A DNA stretch of 64,000 nt from Nitrospira sp. (lineage in GTDB: Bacteria > Nitrospirota > Nitrospiria > Nitrospirales > Nitrospiraceae). The translations under genes were made by a program, and so were the position numbers. This document shows positions 23,463 through 30,930 of the stretch, piece after piece (position 1 is the first letter of the stretch; each line of letters opens with the position of its first letter). Location: contig CP054184.1 of assembly GCA_015709715.1 (NCBI GenBank), forward strand, positions 1,411,001 through 1,475,000. The letters are read 5' to 3'. The notes beneath the pieces were generated by a model. That model searched no databases, was not told where the DNA came from, and saw only the letters and a list, made by a program, of their open reading frames with translations.

Positions 23463-25118
23463 TTAACAGGAAACAATTCTAGACATATGGAATTGAAGCG
23501 TGCGACTAGAATAAGGGCCGTGGAGCCAATCTAGACCAAAACTGGGCACTCCGCTCTCTGGGGTGCCCTTTTTAGTTTCTCCAACCATCTTGGCAAGCGC
23601 TGCATAGCTCCCTTTCATCACAAGCTGTTTATCGAGACACCGGATCTCATCGACGAGAAGCTTGAGATAGTGCTTACTGAAGGAGCGGTCTTTCTCGATT
23701 AACCGTTCGCGCAAGACCGTGATAAAGGCCTGCACCTTCTTCTCTCCAAGGGCATCCACAGGCATTTGCTTCAGCCGTCGAAGCCCCGCTATTTCGAGCA
23801 ATAAGGCCTGCCGCTGAGCCTGTATTTTGTTGGCCCGAGCGGTCAACGTCTCGTCCATCGGTAACAAACCTTTCTCTACCGCCTCGTAGAGCTGATTACT
23901 TCTGTACTGCAGGCTTTCGACTTCCTTGGTCAACTGCTTCAGTTTTCCCTCATAATCGGTTTGGGACCGCCTCAAACGCTTCCCAAGCCCTTCCAACACG
24001 GCTTGGACTCGTGAGGGCGTAAAGACCTTGTCTGCCAGTGAGGTCAGGACAAGCCGATCAACCAGCTCAGTGGGGAGGTTTTCACTTGCGCAGGTGTCTT
24101 TCCCCTTGAGAATGCGACTTGAACACTTGTAATAGCGATACTTCCCGCCTTTGCCGGTTGCCAGCGTCATCCCGGCCCCACAAACCCCGCATTTCAGTAA
24201 CCCAGTAAGAAGCGTAGGGCAATTGACGACCCGTGGCGGAACCTTCTCAGGGGATCGGGATTCCAACTTCTCTTTCACGGCCAAGAACAGCTCCTGGTTC
24301 ACAATGGGTTCGACTTTGACCGGCACCCATTCCTCCCGTGGCTTCATCCGCCGAACATCCCTGCCTCGCTTTTCGTATTTATTGAAATAGTGCTCACCGA
24401 TATAGGCTCGGTTGGTCAAAACCTCATAGATACGGCCCTTGGTCCATTGCCGCCCCCGAATCAGCACACCCTGCTCATTCAAACGCGCCGCCACCCCATA
24501 CAACCCAAGCTCCCGGCCTCGATCTCCGTGCAGGTACCAGTGAAAGATCCGGTTCACCACGAGCGCTTCACTTTCCTCGACTTCTAATCGCTTTTTCTTT
24601 CCCTTGTTGCCGGGAAGTTCTACCTCGACCGTGTGGTAGCCCACCGGTGGACGCGAACCATTGAAGAAACCCTGCCTGGCGTTCTCACGCATAGCCCGCA
24701 GCGTATGCTTGCCATTTTCTCTACTCGCATATTGATCGAACACACTAATCATCTGGCGCATCATCTCCCCGGATGGGTCGTCGCTGGTCTGCTGCGTGAT
24801 GGACTGCACGGATACCCCATATTTTTTCAGCTTCCGTTCATACATCCCAAAGTCGATTGCATCCCTGAAGAAGCGAGAGAAGCTGTGCACCACAATGGCC
24901 TCAAAAGGGGAAGGTTTTACACACACTTCACCAATCATGCGCTGAAAGACCGGGCGCCGGTCGTCTGTGGCCGACGCGCCAGGCTCCACATATTCCGCAC
25001 CCACCGTATGGCCGCCAGTCTGGCACCAAGCCCGCATCTGATTGAGTTGGTCTGGAATAGAGAGATCTTTCTCCGCCTGTTTACTCGTCGAAACCCGTGC
25101 ATAGAGCGCGACAATCAT
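23463..25118 (-). CDS. Large serine recombinase (integrase) of E3
   Basis: This 551-residue protein is aligned along its length with the E1 enzyme: catalytic YARVSTSKQ, the zinc ribbon (KCGVCGAG, KCSS, DTC) and coiled coil are all kept. Differences are spread over the protein, so the copies have diverged and are not a recent duplication. The tail after GLDW (LHGPYSSRTLQ to RIVSC) is coded by the right end of E2, beyond the att core. In an excised E3 circle it would be replaced by the frame left of 29858 (LPEHDKHEQW...). Confidence 0.92.
   Translation of the reverse strand: MIVALYARVSTSKQAEKDLSIPDQLNQMRAWCQTGGHTVGAEYVEPGASATDDRRPVFQRMIGEVCVKPSPFEAIVVHSFSRFFRDAIDFGMYERKLKKYGVSVQSITQQTSDDPSGEMMRQMISVFDQYASRENGKHTLRAMRENARQGFFNGSRPPVGYHTVEVELPGNKGKKKRLEVEESEALVVNRIFHWYLHGDRGRELGLYGVAARLNEQGVLIRGRQWTKGRIYEVLTNRAYIGEHYFNKYEKRGRDVRRMKPREEWVPVKVEPIVNQELFLAVKEKLESRSPEKVPPRVVNCPTLLTGLLKCGVCGAGMTLATGKGGKYRYYKCSSRILKGKDTCASENLPTELVDRLVLTSLADKVFTPSRVQAVLEGLGKRLRRSQTDYEGKLKQLTKEVESLQYRSNQLYEAVEKGLLPMDETLTARANKIQAQRQALLLEIAGLRRLKQMPVDALGEKKVQAFITVLRERLIEKDRSFSKHYLKLLVDEIRCLDKQLVMKGSYAALAKMVGETKKGTPESGVPSFGLDWLHGPYSSRTLQFHMSRIVSC
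23522..23531 (+). repeat. Attachment site 3 (E2/E3 junction)
   Basis: GGAGCCAATC follows T instead of the usual GG of the tRNA end (CCGTGGAGCC). From the G at 23522 rightwards the sequence matches the left end of E1 (TCTAGACCAAAACTGGGC), so the junction lies exactly here. It is the least perfect of the four copies. Confidence 0.8.
23544..23573 (+). terminator. Intrinsic terminator inside the left end of E3
   Basis: GGGCACTCC and GGGGTGCCC stem with five T, the same as in E1 at 5255-5284. Here it would stop transcription coming from E2, for example from the helicase gene 200 bases upstream. Confidence 0.75.
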
Positions 25119-25122
25119 GGCC

Positions 25123-25269
25123 TTACCCTTCTTCCTCTTGGTTCGCTAACAGTGCAGGAATCAGCTCGCCAAGGGACGCTTCAATCAGCTCCACCTCGGC
25201 ATCGGTCACGTCGATCAAATCCACGTCGAAACGTACCGTAATGTTGTTCGGTTTAACCTCATGGGACAC
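25123..25269 (-). CDS. 48-residue conserved small protein of E3
   Basis: It has a GTG start, and its stop lies 4 bases before the recombinase start, as in E1. The product keeps the E1 pattern (ITVRFDVDLIDVTDAEVELIEASLGELI) with about a third of residues changed and no gaps. Base changes that preserve the frame support a real gene. Function unknown. Confidence 0.7.
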   Translation of the reverse strand: MSHEVKPNNITVRFDVDLIDVTDAEVELIEASLGELIPALLANQEEEG

Positions 25270-25293
25270 GCATGGGCCACCGCCTTTCGTGCA

Positions 25294-25506
25294 TCATGTA
25301 TTCCGGCCCATTCCGTTCCGTTCCTCAGCCCCTAGTTGATACTCCAACCGCTCCAACTCCCCTTCCAACCCATTCCGTCCGAATTCATTGAGCACCACCG
25401 TCCGAAAGGCTTGAAACTGGCTTGACGGCAACGAGGCTTGGGCCACAAGCAACACATGCGTCACATGACCGTGAACCAGCTTGAGGACCTCCGCCTTTCT
25501 CACCAT
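25294..25506 (-). CDS. 70-residue conserved small protein of E3
   Basis: Almost the same 70 residues as in E1, with changes only near the C-terminus. It overlaps the last 7 bases of rep. Its high identity compared with the neighbouring 48-residue protein suggests stronger constraint. Function unknown. Confidence 0.7.
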   Translation of the reverse strand: MVRKAEVLKLVHGHVTHVLLVAQASLPSSQFQAFRTVVLNEFGRNGLEGELERLEYQLGAEERNGMGRNT

Positions 25507-26588
25507 TCCCCCAACTCGATGGCCTTCATGCGCTTGCGCACATCGGCCTTCCAGCTCAGTGGATCAAACAGACGATGCAACCGCTCTCCAAGAAGCTCAT
25601 AGGCCTCTTCTTCCGTCATCATTTCCTGTTCTTGTTTCACACAGGAAACTGCCGCCATCCGCTTCAGGTAACCATAGATGCTGATCGTGAGCCTCATGAG
25701 CCGTTCATCGAGGACCAGCTCTTTGCCGTCAAGGTGTTTAGTTTCCAGCATGTGCAAGGCAGCAATCCGCTGCTGGAGATCAATCCACAGAGGATGCAAC
25801 GGCCACCTGGACCGATTGCTGTCCTCCGTCCGAATTCTCAACGTATCGTGGCTTTCAGCTAAAAAGTGCAGCAAGGCCCCTTGCCGCTCCTGCAGATCCA
25901 CAAACGTTCGAATCGAGAACCCTTTCAGCAGCGCTTTCCTGACCTGCCATTCGATCCGCCAAACATGCTCATCCTGGCCCCACAACTCATGAAACCAGAC
26001 CTTGGCGCTTTGCTGCCGGATTTCCGCAATCTTGTCATAGACCCGGAGCACCACATCGCCTTTGCCTAACGTGAAGGTCTGAACGGTCCCGTTCTCCCGA
26101 TGCTGGCTGTCCTTATCGGACAGGCTCACGAACGAATCCGCGTCAAAGTCCCGCTCGGCCAAGGAATAGTCAAAGCAGAAATCCACCCGAGAAAGGCTTT
26201 CGGGCTGCTGCATTTCACAACCAACCGACGTAGTCCAAGCCACAAACTTGTCATGGAGGGTTGAAGCCGATTGCCGCCACAGGGCTTGGCTTCGATAGGT
26301 CACGAAACAGGAGGGATTGTTGAACTCTCCCAGTTCTATCTTGAAATCCTCATTCGAGAGCACGAATGGAAAACCTGAGCTGCTGCCATACGGATGGATG
26401 AAAAACTCGGTATCTCCAAGCATCACGGCCCGAGGTTCCCGGCTCTTATTCATCCGAAGCTGTTCCTTGATCACAGCGAGTGCTCGGAAATCGAGGAATT
26501 GCGGGAGCGGCGGCGTAAGATAATAGGCGCATTGCACCGTATCGATGCCATGCAGGAGAAGTGTATATGCCCCCTGTTCCGAGATCAT
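25500..26588 (-). CDS. Rolling-circle replication initiator of E3
   Basis: This 362-residue protein has the same length as the E1 Rep. All motifs are retained: SRVDFCFDY, VLRVYDKIAEI and VWRIEWQVRK. It overlaps the regulator (ATGA) upstream and the 70-residue gene downstream. It is expected to nick at an origin in E3, for which the hairpin at 27372-27395 is the candidate. Two such similar Reps in one array could act on each other's origins. Confidence 0.75.
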   Translation of the reverse strand: MISEQGAYTLLLHGIDTVQCAYYLTPPLPQFLDFRALAVIKEQLRMNKSREPRAVMLGDTEFFIHPYGSSSGFPFVLSNEDFKIELGEFNNPSCFVTYRSQALWRQSASTLHDKFVAWTTSVGCEMQQPESLSRVDFCFDYSLAERDFDADSFVSLSDKDSQHRENGTVQTFTLGKGDVVLRVYDKIAEIRQQSAKVWFHELWGQDEHVWRIEWQVRKALLKGFSIRTFVDLQERQGALLHFLAESHDTLRIRTEDSNRSRWPLHPLWIDLQQRIAALHMLETKHLDGKELVLDERLMRLTISIYGYLKRMAAVSCVKQEQEMMTEEEAYELLGERLHRLFDPLSWKADVRKRMKAIELGEW

Positions 26589-27283
26589 GACTTCTCAGGC
26601 TTCGGCAAAGGCTCTAGACGAAGCTCATGCGCCTCTACTCGCACCGTGATTCCTTTTATTTTGTCCAGCGTCAGTCGAAGAGGGCCGTTCAATGCCATGA
26701 CCTTATCCATGAGCGGAACCAGGTTCACCGTAATAAAGAGATCCCCTCCCATCGACTCGACGTGGGCAATGCGAACGAAATAAATCGCAGCGGTTTTTCG
26801 TTCGATCGAGGTATAGCTGACATCCTTTTCGAGGTCGCTATATACCCAATACGGCTGGCGATAGATCCAAGAAGGCAGGGCCTGATAAAACCACCACTGA
26901 ATAATGCCCCCTTCGAACACCTCATTTGGGTTTGCCTTCTTCACCCCGCGCAACCGTGCAATATCAATCCCCACATCTCTGAGTCGTTTATAGAAGGCCA
27001 GGTTCCAAATATCGAAAATGGAGAAGAGCCGCCACTTGCCGAACCGTTCATCCCCTCGGCCTGAACCGAGGCCCTGATAGAGCTGGTCCATAATGCCTGC
27101 CCCATCCCAATCCTTGAGGACCTTGCGAGACACCCCGATGCAGGTCTCGACATCGCCGGACGTGTACCGTCGCTGGCGAAGATACTCGATGAGGATGTCC
27201 CAGTTGCGTGGTAAGCCGACGATATCGGGCATTTCCAGTTGTGGAATCGAAGAGTCATGAGCATTTCGTTTATTCATGGTCAT
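26585..27283 (-). CDS. MerR-like DNA-binding regulator of E3
   Basis: This 232-residue protein is aligned without gaps to the E1 protein. The winged-helix region (YTSGDVETCIGVSRKVLKDW, then RFGKWRLFSIFDIWNLAFYK) is conserved, while the first 15 residues differ. It heads the five-gene minus-strand operon. ATG codons at 27283 and 27277 are possible starts. Confidence 0.7.
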   Translation of the reverse strand: MTMNKRNAHDSSIPQLEMPDIVGLPRNWDILIEYLRQRRYTSGDVETCIGVSRKVLKDWDGAGIMDQLYQGLGSGRGDERFGKWRLFSIFDIWNLAFYKRLRDVGIDIARLRGVKKANPNEVFEGGIIQWWFYQALPSWIYRQPYWVYSDLEKDVSYTSIERKTAAIYFVRIAHVESMGGDLFITVNLVPLMDKVMALNGPLRLTLDKIKGITVRVEAHELRLEPLPKPEKS

Positions 27284-27286
27284 ATC

Positions 27287-27314
27287 GTTACCATGAAGTT
27301 ACATAATGAGTCAA
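27287..27314 (-). promoter_or_regulatory. Conserved repeat block upstream of the E3 regulator
   Basis: TTGACT-N6-GTAAC-N6-GTAACGATATG on the minus strand, with the same spacing as in E1 but different gap bases. Candidate operator, possibly overlapping a promoter. Confidence 0.45.
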
Positions 27315-27371
27315 GCAGCGCTGGTGGGGATGGTTCGGATAGGAGGCTCATTAATTGGCTGGAAAAAGAAT

Positions 27372-27395
27372 GGGGGGAGTCTGGCGACACCCCCC
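27372..27395. repeat. Conserved hairpin, candidate replication nick site of E3
   Basis: The same stem as in E1 (six G, A, GTC, loop, GAC, A, six C) with loop TGGC instead of TTAC. The following AAGATGCGCCCGCGTGACCGCCGG is also shared with E1. The loop differs in two of four bases while the stem does not, pointing to a structure-dependent site. Confidence 0.5.
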
Positions 27396-27458
27396 TGCCC
27401 CCAAGATGCGCCCGCGTGACCGCCGGCGTGAATCAAGAGATACAACTATATCCGAGAA

Positions 27459-28070
27459 TCACCTATTCGGCTCTGCGTGTCTGAGTCCCAATTCTTTCTC
27501 AACCGCTTCCATATCGTGAATGTAGTATGCCAGGTCGGCGCACTGGCTGTTAAACCTCGAAACCGTTGCATTCATCTTCTCTACCTTCGTGTTTACGCGA
27601 GCAAGAGCCTCCGGTATTGTCGCGTTATATTCTGCCAAAGCTGAATTATATTGCCGGACAAGTTTGTTATGGGATTCGACAGATTCCTGTCTGTATGCGT
27701 CAACGGCAGCATCACTTTCTGCAACTTCCTTTGCCAAGACCTCCAGCTCGTTGGTCGCTGTATTAAGAGGAAGAGATTCTTGATCAATAACACGTGACAT
27801 CACGTTGATGTCATTCTCATGTATCAAGCACTGGCGTAACTGCTCACGCGTTAGCACAGGACCAGAATATGGCACTCCCTGCCGCAAGCCTCGACCACGG
27901 AAGCGTCCACGAGCTTTTACCCAATACCGACCATCCTCCTGAGCATAAGATAGCCCAAATTTCGCACCCATTTTTGCTTCAGCCTTTAACACAGCCATGA
28001 GAGCTGCTAATAGGAAAGAAGAAAAAAGGACTGTGCACAGATACAAAGAAGGCCTCGACTGAGAACCCAT
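27459..28070 (-). CDS. Membrane-anchored coiled-coil protein, unknown
   Basis: This 203-residue protein has one N-terminal hydrophobic segment (LYLCTVLFSSFLLAALMAVL) acting as a signal or anchor, a basic middle (RGRFRGRGLRQG) and a C-terminal half that is helical and Asn/Glu-rich (EVLAKEVAESDAAV..., VNTKVEKMNATVSRFNSQC). It probably faces the periplasm. No family recognised. Its start lies 18 bases after the stop of the small lipoprotein gene, so the two are probably one transcript. Confidence 0.6.
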   Translation of the reverse strand: MGSQSRPSLYLCTVLFSSFLLAALMAVLKAEAKMGAKFGLSYAQEDGRYWVKARGRFRGRGLRQGVPYSGPVLTREQLRQCLIHENDINVMSRVIDQESLPLNTATNELEVLAKEVAESDAAVDAYRQESVESHNKLVRQYNSALAEYNATIPEALARVNTKVEKMNATVSRFNSQCADLAYYIHDMEAVEKELGLRHAEPNR

Positions 28071-28088
28071 GGTATCCTCAAAATTAGA

Positions 28089-28358
28089 CTATTTACACTC
28101 AATCGCAAGAGTGTGTTGCGGGGCAGCCAATATTCCACCTCTTGTTGGAACAGCAACGGTACCTGAGGCACGGTCGATAATGTTGTACCCGCTATTACAA
28201 ACTTCTCCAGCCTTCTTATAACAATCGTCCAACGTACGGCCCAGTCCACTACACTTCATTGAGTAAGCAGGTTTCCCATTCGGGCCTCTGAATTCTTGCG
28301 GGTTAACGGATGCACACGATGCCATCAGTAAAATCAACCCAATGAACAGAATTCTCAT
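28089..28358 (-). CDS. Small putative lipoprotein
   Basis: The 89-residue product has a short signal and lipobox (LILLMASCAS). The mature part has four Cys (KCSGLG, DDCYKKAGEVC, IEC), which may form disulfides in the periplasm; GRTLDDCYKKAGEVCNSGY resembles small periplasmic repeats of unknown role. It precedes the coiled-coil gene on the same strand. Confidence 0.65.
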   Translation of the reverse strand: MRILFIGLILLMASCASVNPQEFRGPNGKPAYSMKCSGLGRTLDDCYKKAGEVCNSGYNIIDRASGTVAVPTRGGILAAPQHTLAIECK

Positions 28359-28455
28359 CGCAGGCCTCCCACATGAGTGAAAAATCTCGACCGCGCTTCT
28401 AGCATTAGGATGACTGAATCAGTTTTACGATTAGCTCATAGAAAGGCACCATCCC

Positions 28456-28728
28456 CTAATTGCCACCCTGATCATGTCGCCTAGTTCGGAAAACGATAAC
28501 AGTATTTCTGGCTTCAATGGGTGATCCAACAAGGACTGCGTCAAGTTCCCATGTACGACCGTCACGCTTCAGCCGATTGAGGCAATTGTCTGCTTCCGCC
28601 TCGATCCTTTCCACATCGTGATTGCCCACGATATCTTCGATTGTGATTTCCCTGTAGCTATAATCATAGGTCTTTTTCTTCGCGGCCCAAACTGTGGGTT
28701 CAACATACAAACTTTTCGGAATTTTCAT
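28456..28728 (-). CDS. Hypothetical 90-residue protein
   Basis: The 90-residue soluble protein begins MKIPKSLYVEP and ends with a basic tail. I do not recognise it. A reasonable ribosome site (AGGTGCC) precedes the ATG. It could be the first gene of the minus-strand cargo set of E3. Confidence 0.5.
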   Translation of the reverse strand: MKIPKSLYVEPTVWAAKKKTYDYSYREITIEDIVGNHDVERIEAEADNCLNRLKRDGRTWELDAVLVGSPIEARNTVIVFRTRRHDQGGN

Positions 28729-29092
28729 GGCACCTCATTGTGTTCAGGTCCGCTTGCTGACAAACGCCGTACATTAATATTGAGCCCTGTACCTTAGCAA
28801 TCGTAAAGCTTCCACACTCTAGACGTACTCACTTGAGGTACAAATCCCAATGTTCACGATTGCACAATGATCGTGCCAAGCAATATGCTGTGGGGGAAAT
28901 ACTATATCCTCGCAAAGGCTCCTCAGAATTGGGTGATATTAAGGCTAATTTTCTCCTCAGTATCTATAGCCCCCCGTGTTACTGAGACGGGGGCCATTCC
29001 GCCCGTCCGGCTGTCGCCGGATCGGGCGGCTACGCCAAGGTACATTGCACGGATCTCAACGCCTGTAAGGCCTATACGACACGGGAGAATCC
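28729..29092. other. Non-coding stretch of E3 with the twin hairpin
   Basis: These 364 bases separate the divergent cargo genes. No gene is supported. The twin hairpin (28971-29029) lies in the right part, and promoters for both sides are expected in the A/T-rich left part but none is clear. Confidence 0.5.
28971..29029. repeat. Twin GC-rich hairpin of E3
   Basis: Nearly identical to the E1 pair (12401-12459). Differences are CA for TG in the linker between the hairpins and TGTC for TCTC in the second loop; both stems are unchanged. The similarity extends about 15 bases to the left (CTCAGTATCTATAG). Flanking cargo is unrelated, so the block itself is what is conserved. Confidence 0.75.
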
Positions 29093-29749
29093 ATGGAAGA
29101 TGATCCACCCATCGCAATGTTTAAGCTTGGAGAAAAAGAGCACATGGCCCAGCTTCTGAATGAGGGGCATGTGTTCATGAGGCCACTGCTTGACTTCAGA
29201 GCCGTCGAAAATAGCCTGCCACGATTGGACCCTAACGAGGGATTGGGCTATTCCATGGCTTCAGAGGGAGCCACTCTCAGCATGCAGCACGAAGGGGAAT
29301 GGCGCACGATAGGTAGACTAACTGGCCCAATTCGGGCAGATGATCGAAAACTTGAAAAAGCCAATGTCTACTGTCTCCATACGCCACGACCAACCGACTA
29401 TGGAAGGTTATTAGGACTCGACCGCTTAGGCTTCGGAGATTCTTACGTCCTGTTCTGGGACGCGAATGAATTTCTTCGACGACTGACCCAGGCAATAATC
29501 AAGGTTGGTCTTCAGCCACATTATGCAGTCGTGAAGTATGTCGATAAAAACAGCTATGCAGGTCCAATGGGGGCATTCAGGAAATTCTCTCATTACTCGA
29601 CTCAAAAGGAACTACGAGTCGTGGCACTGCCTGGAACAGGACTTCCACTGTCTTTATATCTTGGCAATCTTGCTGATATTGCGATAATGGGCCTGGCTAA
29701 CGAGCGCCTTATGTTGGATACAAACGCGCCTACCACTGAGTCAGCTTAA
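29093..29749 (+). CDS. Unknown cargo protein of E3
   Basis: This 218-residue soluble protein begins with IAMFKLGEKEHMAQLLNEGHVFMRPLLDFR, a pattern (F-K-hGxxEHhxxhhxxGxhahxPhxxFR) I recall from hypothetical proteins in defence islands, without a known function. A central SYVLFWDANEFLRRLTQAI and a late YSTQKELRVVALPG are also visible. A GGAGAA ribosome site precedes the ATG. It is the only plus-strand gene of E3, in the position where E2 has its helicase-nuclease, so a defence role is possible. Confidence 0.6.
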   Translation: MEDDPPIAMFKLGEKEHMAQLLNEGHVFMRPLLDFRAVENSLPRLDPNEGLGYSMASEGATLSMQHEGEWRTIGRLTGPIRADDRKLEKANVYCLHTPRPTDYGRLLGLDRLGFGDSYVLFWDANEFLRRLTQAIIKVGLQPHYAVVKYVDKNSYAGPMGAFRKFSHYSTQKELRVVALPGTGLPLSLYLGNLADIAIMGLANERLMLDTNAPTTESA

Positions 29750-29855
29750 CCCAGTCTCGTTGACCAGGCCAAGCGATCGAAAACATGAATCGATGGGAGT
29801 CATTTCTTGACCGTCACACGAACAAGACAGCTCCATTGCTCATGTTTGTCGTGTT

Positions 29856-29868
29856 CGGGGAGCCAATC
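29856..29868 (+). repeat. Attachment site 4 (right end of the array)
   Basis: CGGGGAGCCAATC repeats the tRNA-Asn 3' end and its two following bases. The sequence after it (CCTCCTTGCACAC) should be the original tRNA downstream flank. To the left, the minus-strand frame remains open for 21 codons from the core to a TGA at 29800-29802. Confidence 0.85.
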
Positions 29869-29937
29869 CCTCCTTGCACACTTCCCTTGTTTGATTTCCT
29901 CTAGGTTTCTCGCTCCCGCCTCAGTTATGCTGACCGC

Positions 29938-30930
29938 ATGACCGACATGCCGCCCTTCACCGCACCATGGTGGTTGCGAAATGCGCACGGCATGACCATT
30001 CTCCCGAAATTCTGGCCTCGCACCCGCGTCGATCCCTTCAGACCCGTCGAACGACGCCTCTTCACCGTGGCACCCGGAACGCAAATCCTCGGATACTGCC
30101 ACTGGCAATCCGATCGCGTCGCCGCACCGACGATGGTGCTCTTGCACGGGCTGGAAGGCTCCAGCGAATCCCATTACATGCTGGGTCTGACCGATAAGGG
30201 CTGGGCTGCGGGGCTGAACATCGTCCGGCTCAATCAGCGAACTTGCGGCGGGTCGGAAGCGCTCTCTCCCACCCTCTACAACAGCGGGCTCAGTCACGAT
30301 TTCCGCGCCGCTCTTGAGGAACTGAGCAAGCAAGATGGCCTGGACCAACTCTGGTTTGTCGGCTATTCCATGGGAGGGAATCTGGCACTCAAAATGGCCG
30401 GTGAAGCGGGCAGCGCACTTCCCTCGCTTTGCGGCCTCATTGCCGTCAGCCCCAATATCGATCCCACGGTCTGCGTGCAAGCCCTCGAACAGCCGGCCAA
30501 CCGCCTCTACCACGAGTATTTCGTTCGAGGGCTGAAGGCCCGCCTTGCGCGAAAAGCCGCGCTTTCGCCCGGTCGCTGGGATATCTCCGCCCTCGCCGGA
30601 ATTCGGACGATACGTGCCTTTGATGACCTATACACCGCGCCGGATGGCGGCTACGAAGGCGTAGCGGATTATTATGACCGCTCGGGGGCCCGCCACGTGC
30701 TCGACGGCATCCATGTCCCCACCACGATTTTCTCGGCCATGGATGATCCCTTCATCCCCATCTCCATGTTCGAAGCGGCATCGATCCGCCACAACCCTTG
30801 GATAAGGCTGTGCCTCACAAACCATGGCGGCCACTGCGGATTTCTTCAGCGGGATCGGGTCGGAGAGGATCGTTTTTGGGTGGAAAACCGAATCGTGGAG
30901 TTGATCGTGAATGGCTCCGCGACGCGCTAG
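29938..30930 (+). CDS. YheT-like alpha/beta hydrolase
   Basis: This 330-residue member of COG0429 (YheT, yeast EEB/plant EMB8-like esterases) starts with the family's PPFTAPWWLRNAHGMTI. It has LLHGLEGSSESHYM (oxyanion hole), nucleophile Ser in GYSMGGNL, an Asp in SAMDDPFIP and the His in NHGGHCGF. These hydrolases act on acyl esters, with unsettled natural substrates. It is the first chromosomal gene right of the island. It overlaps the convergent histidine kinase gene by 4 bases. Confidence 0.85.
   Translation: MTDMPPFTAPWWLRNAHGMTILPKFWPRTRVDPFRPVERRLFTVAPGTQILGYCHWQSDRVAAPTMVLLHGLEGSSESHYMLGLTDKGWAAGLNIVRLNQRTCGGSEALSPTLYNSGLSHDFRAALEELSKQDGLDQLWFVGYSMGGNLALKMAGEAGSALPSLCGLIAVSPNIDPTVCVQALEQPANRLYHEYFVRGLKARLARKAALSPGRWDISALAGIRTIRAFDDLYTAPDGGYEGVADYYDRSGARHVLDGIHVPTTIFSAMDDPFIPISMFEAASIRHNPWIRLCLTNHGGHCGFLQRDRVGEDRFWVENRIVELIVNGSATR

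Larger units (their letters stand above)
13933..23521. mobile_element. E2: integrative element with XRE/ImmA switch and Mokosh-like cargo, 9.6 kb
   Basis: E2 is bounded by attachment cores at 13933 and 23522. It contains a second type of large serine recombinase, an ImmA-type peptidase and an XRE repressor (minus strand), a divergent XRE gene, an IS3-type insertion, a different Rep-like gene and a Cys-rich protein, a twin hairpin and a 1,197-residue helicase-nuclease. The left-end recombinase and the same att core imply the same integration strategy as E1 and E3 despite little shared sequence. Confidence 0.78.
23522..29858. mobile_element. E3: tRNA-Asn integrative element, 6.3 kb
   Basis: E3 runs from the attachment core at 23522 to that at 29859. 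Its first 3.9 kb match E1 gene for gene (recombinase, 48-residue, 70-residue, Rep, MerR-like, hairpin). The cargo is different: three small minus-strand genes, a twin hairpin and one plus-strand gene. It is the smallest of the three and carries no recognised defence gene. Confidence 0.8.

Noticed and set aside
13880..23521. E2 as an element nested inside E1
   Set aside because: The att cores at 13930 and 23522 place it between E1 and E3 in tandem; nothing of E1 continues to the right of E2.
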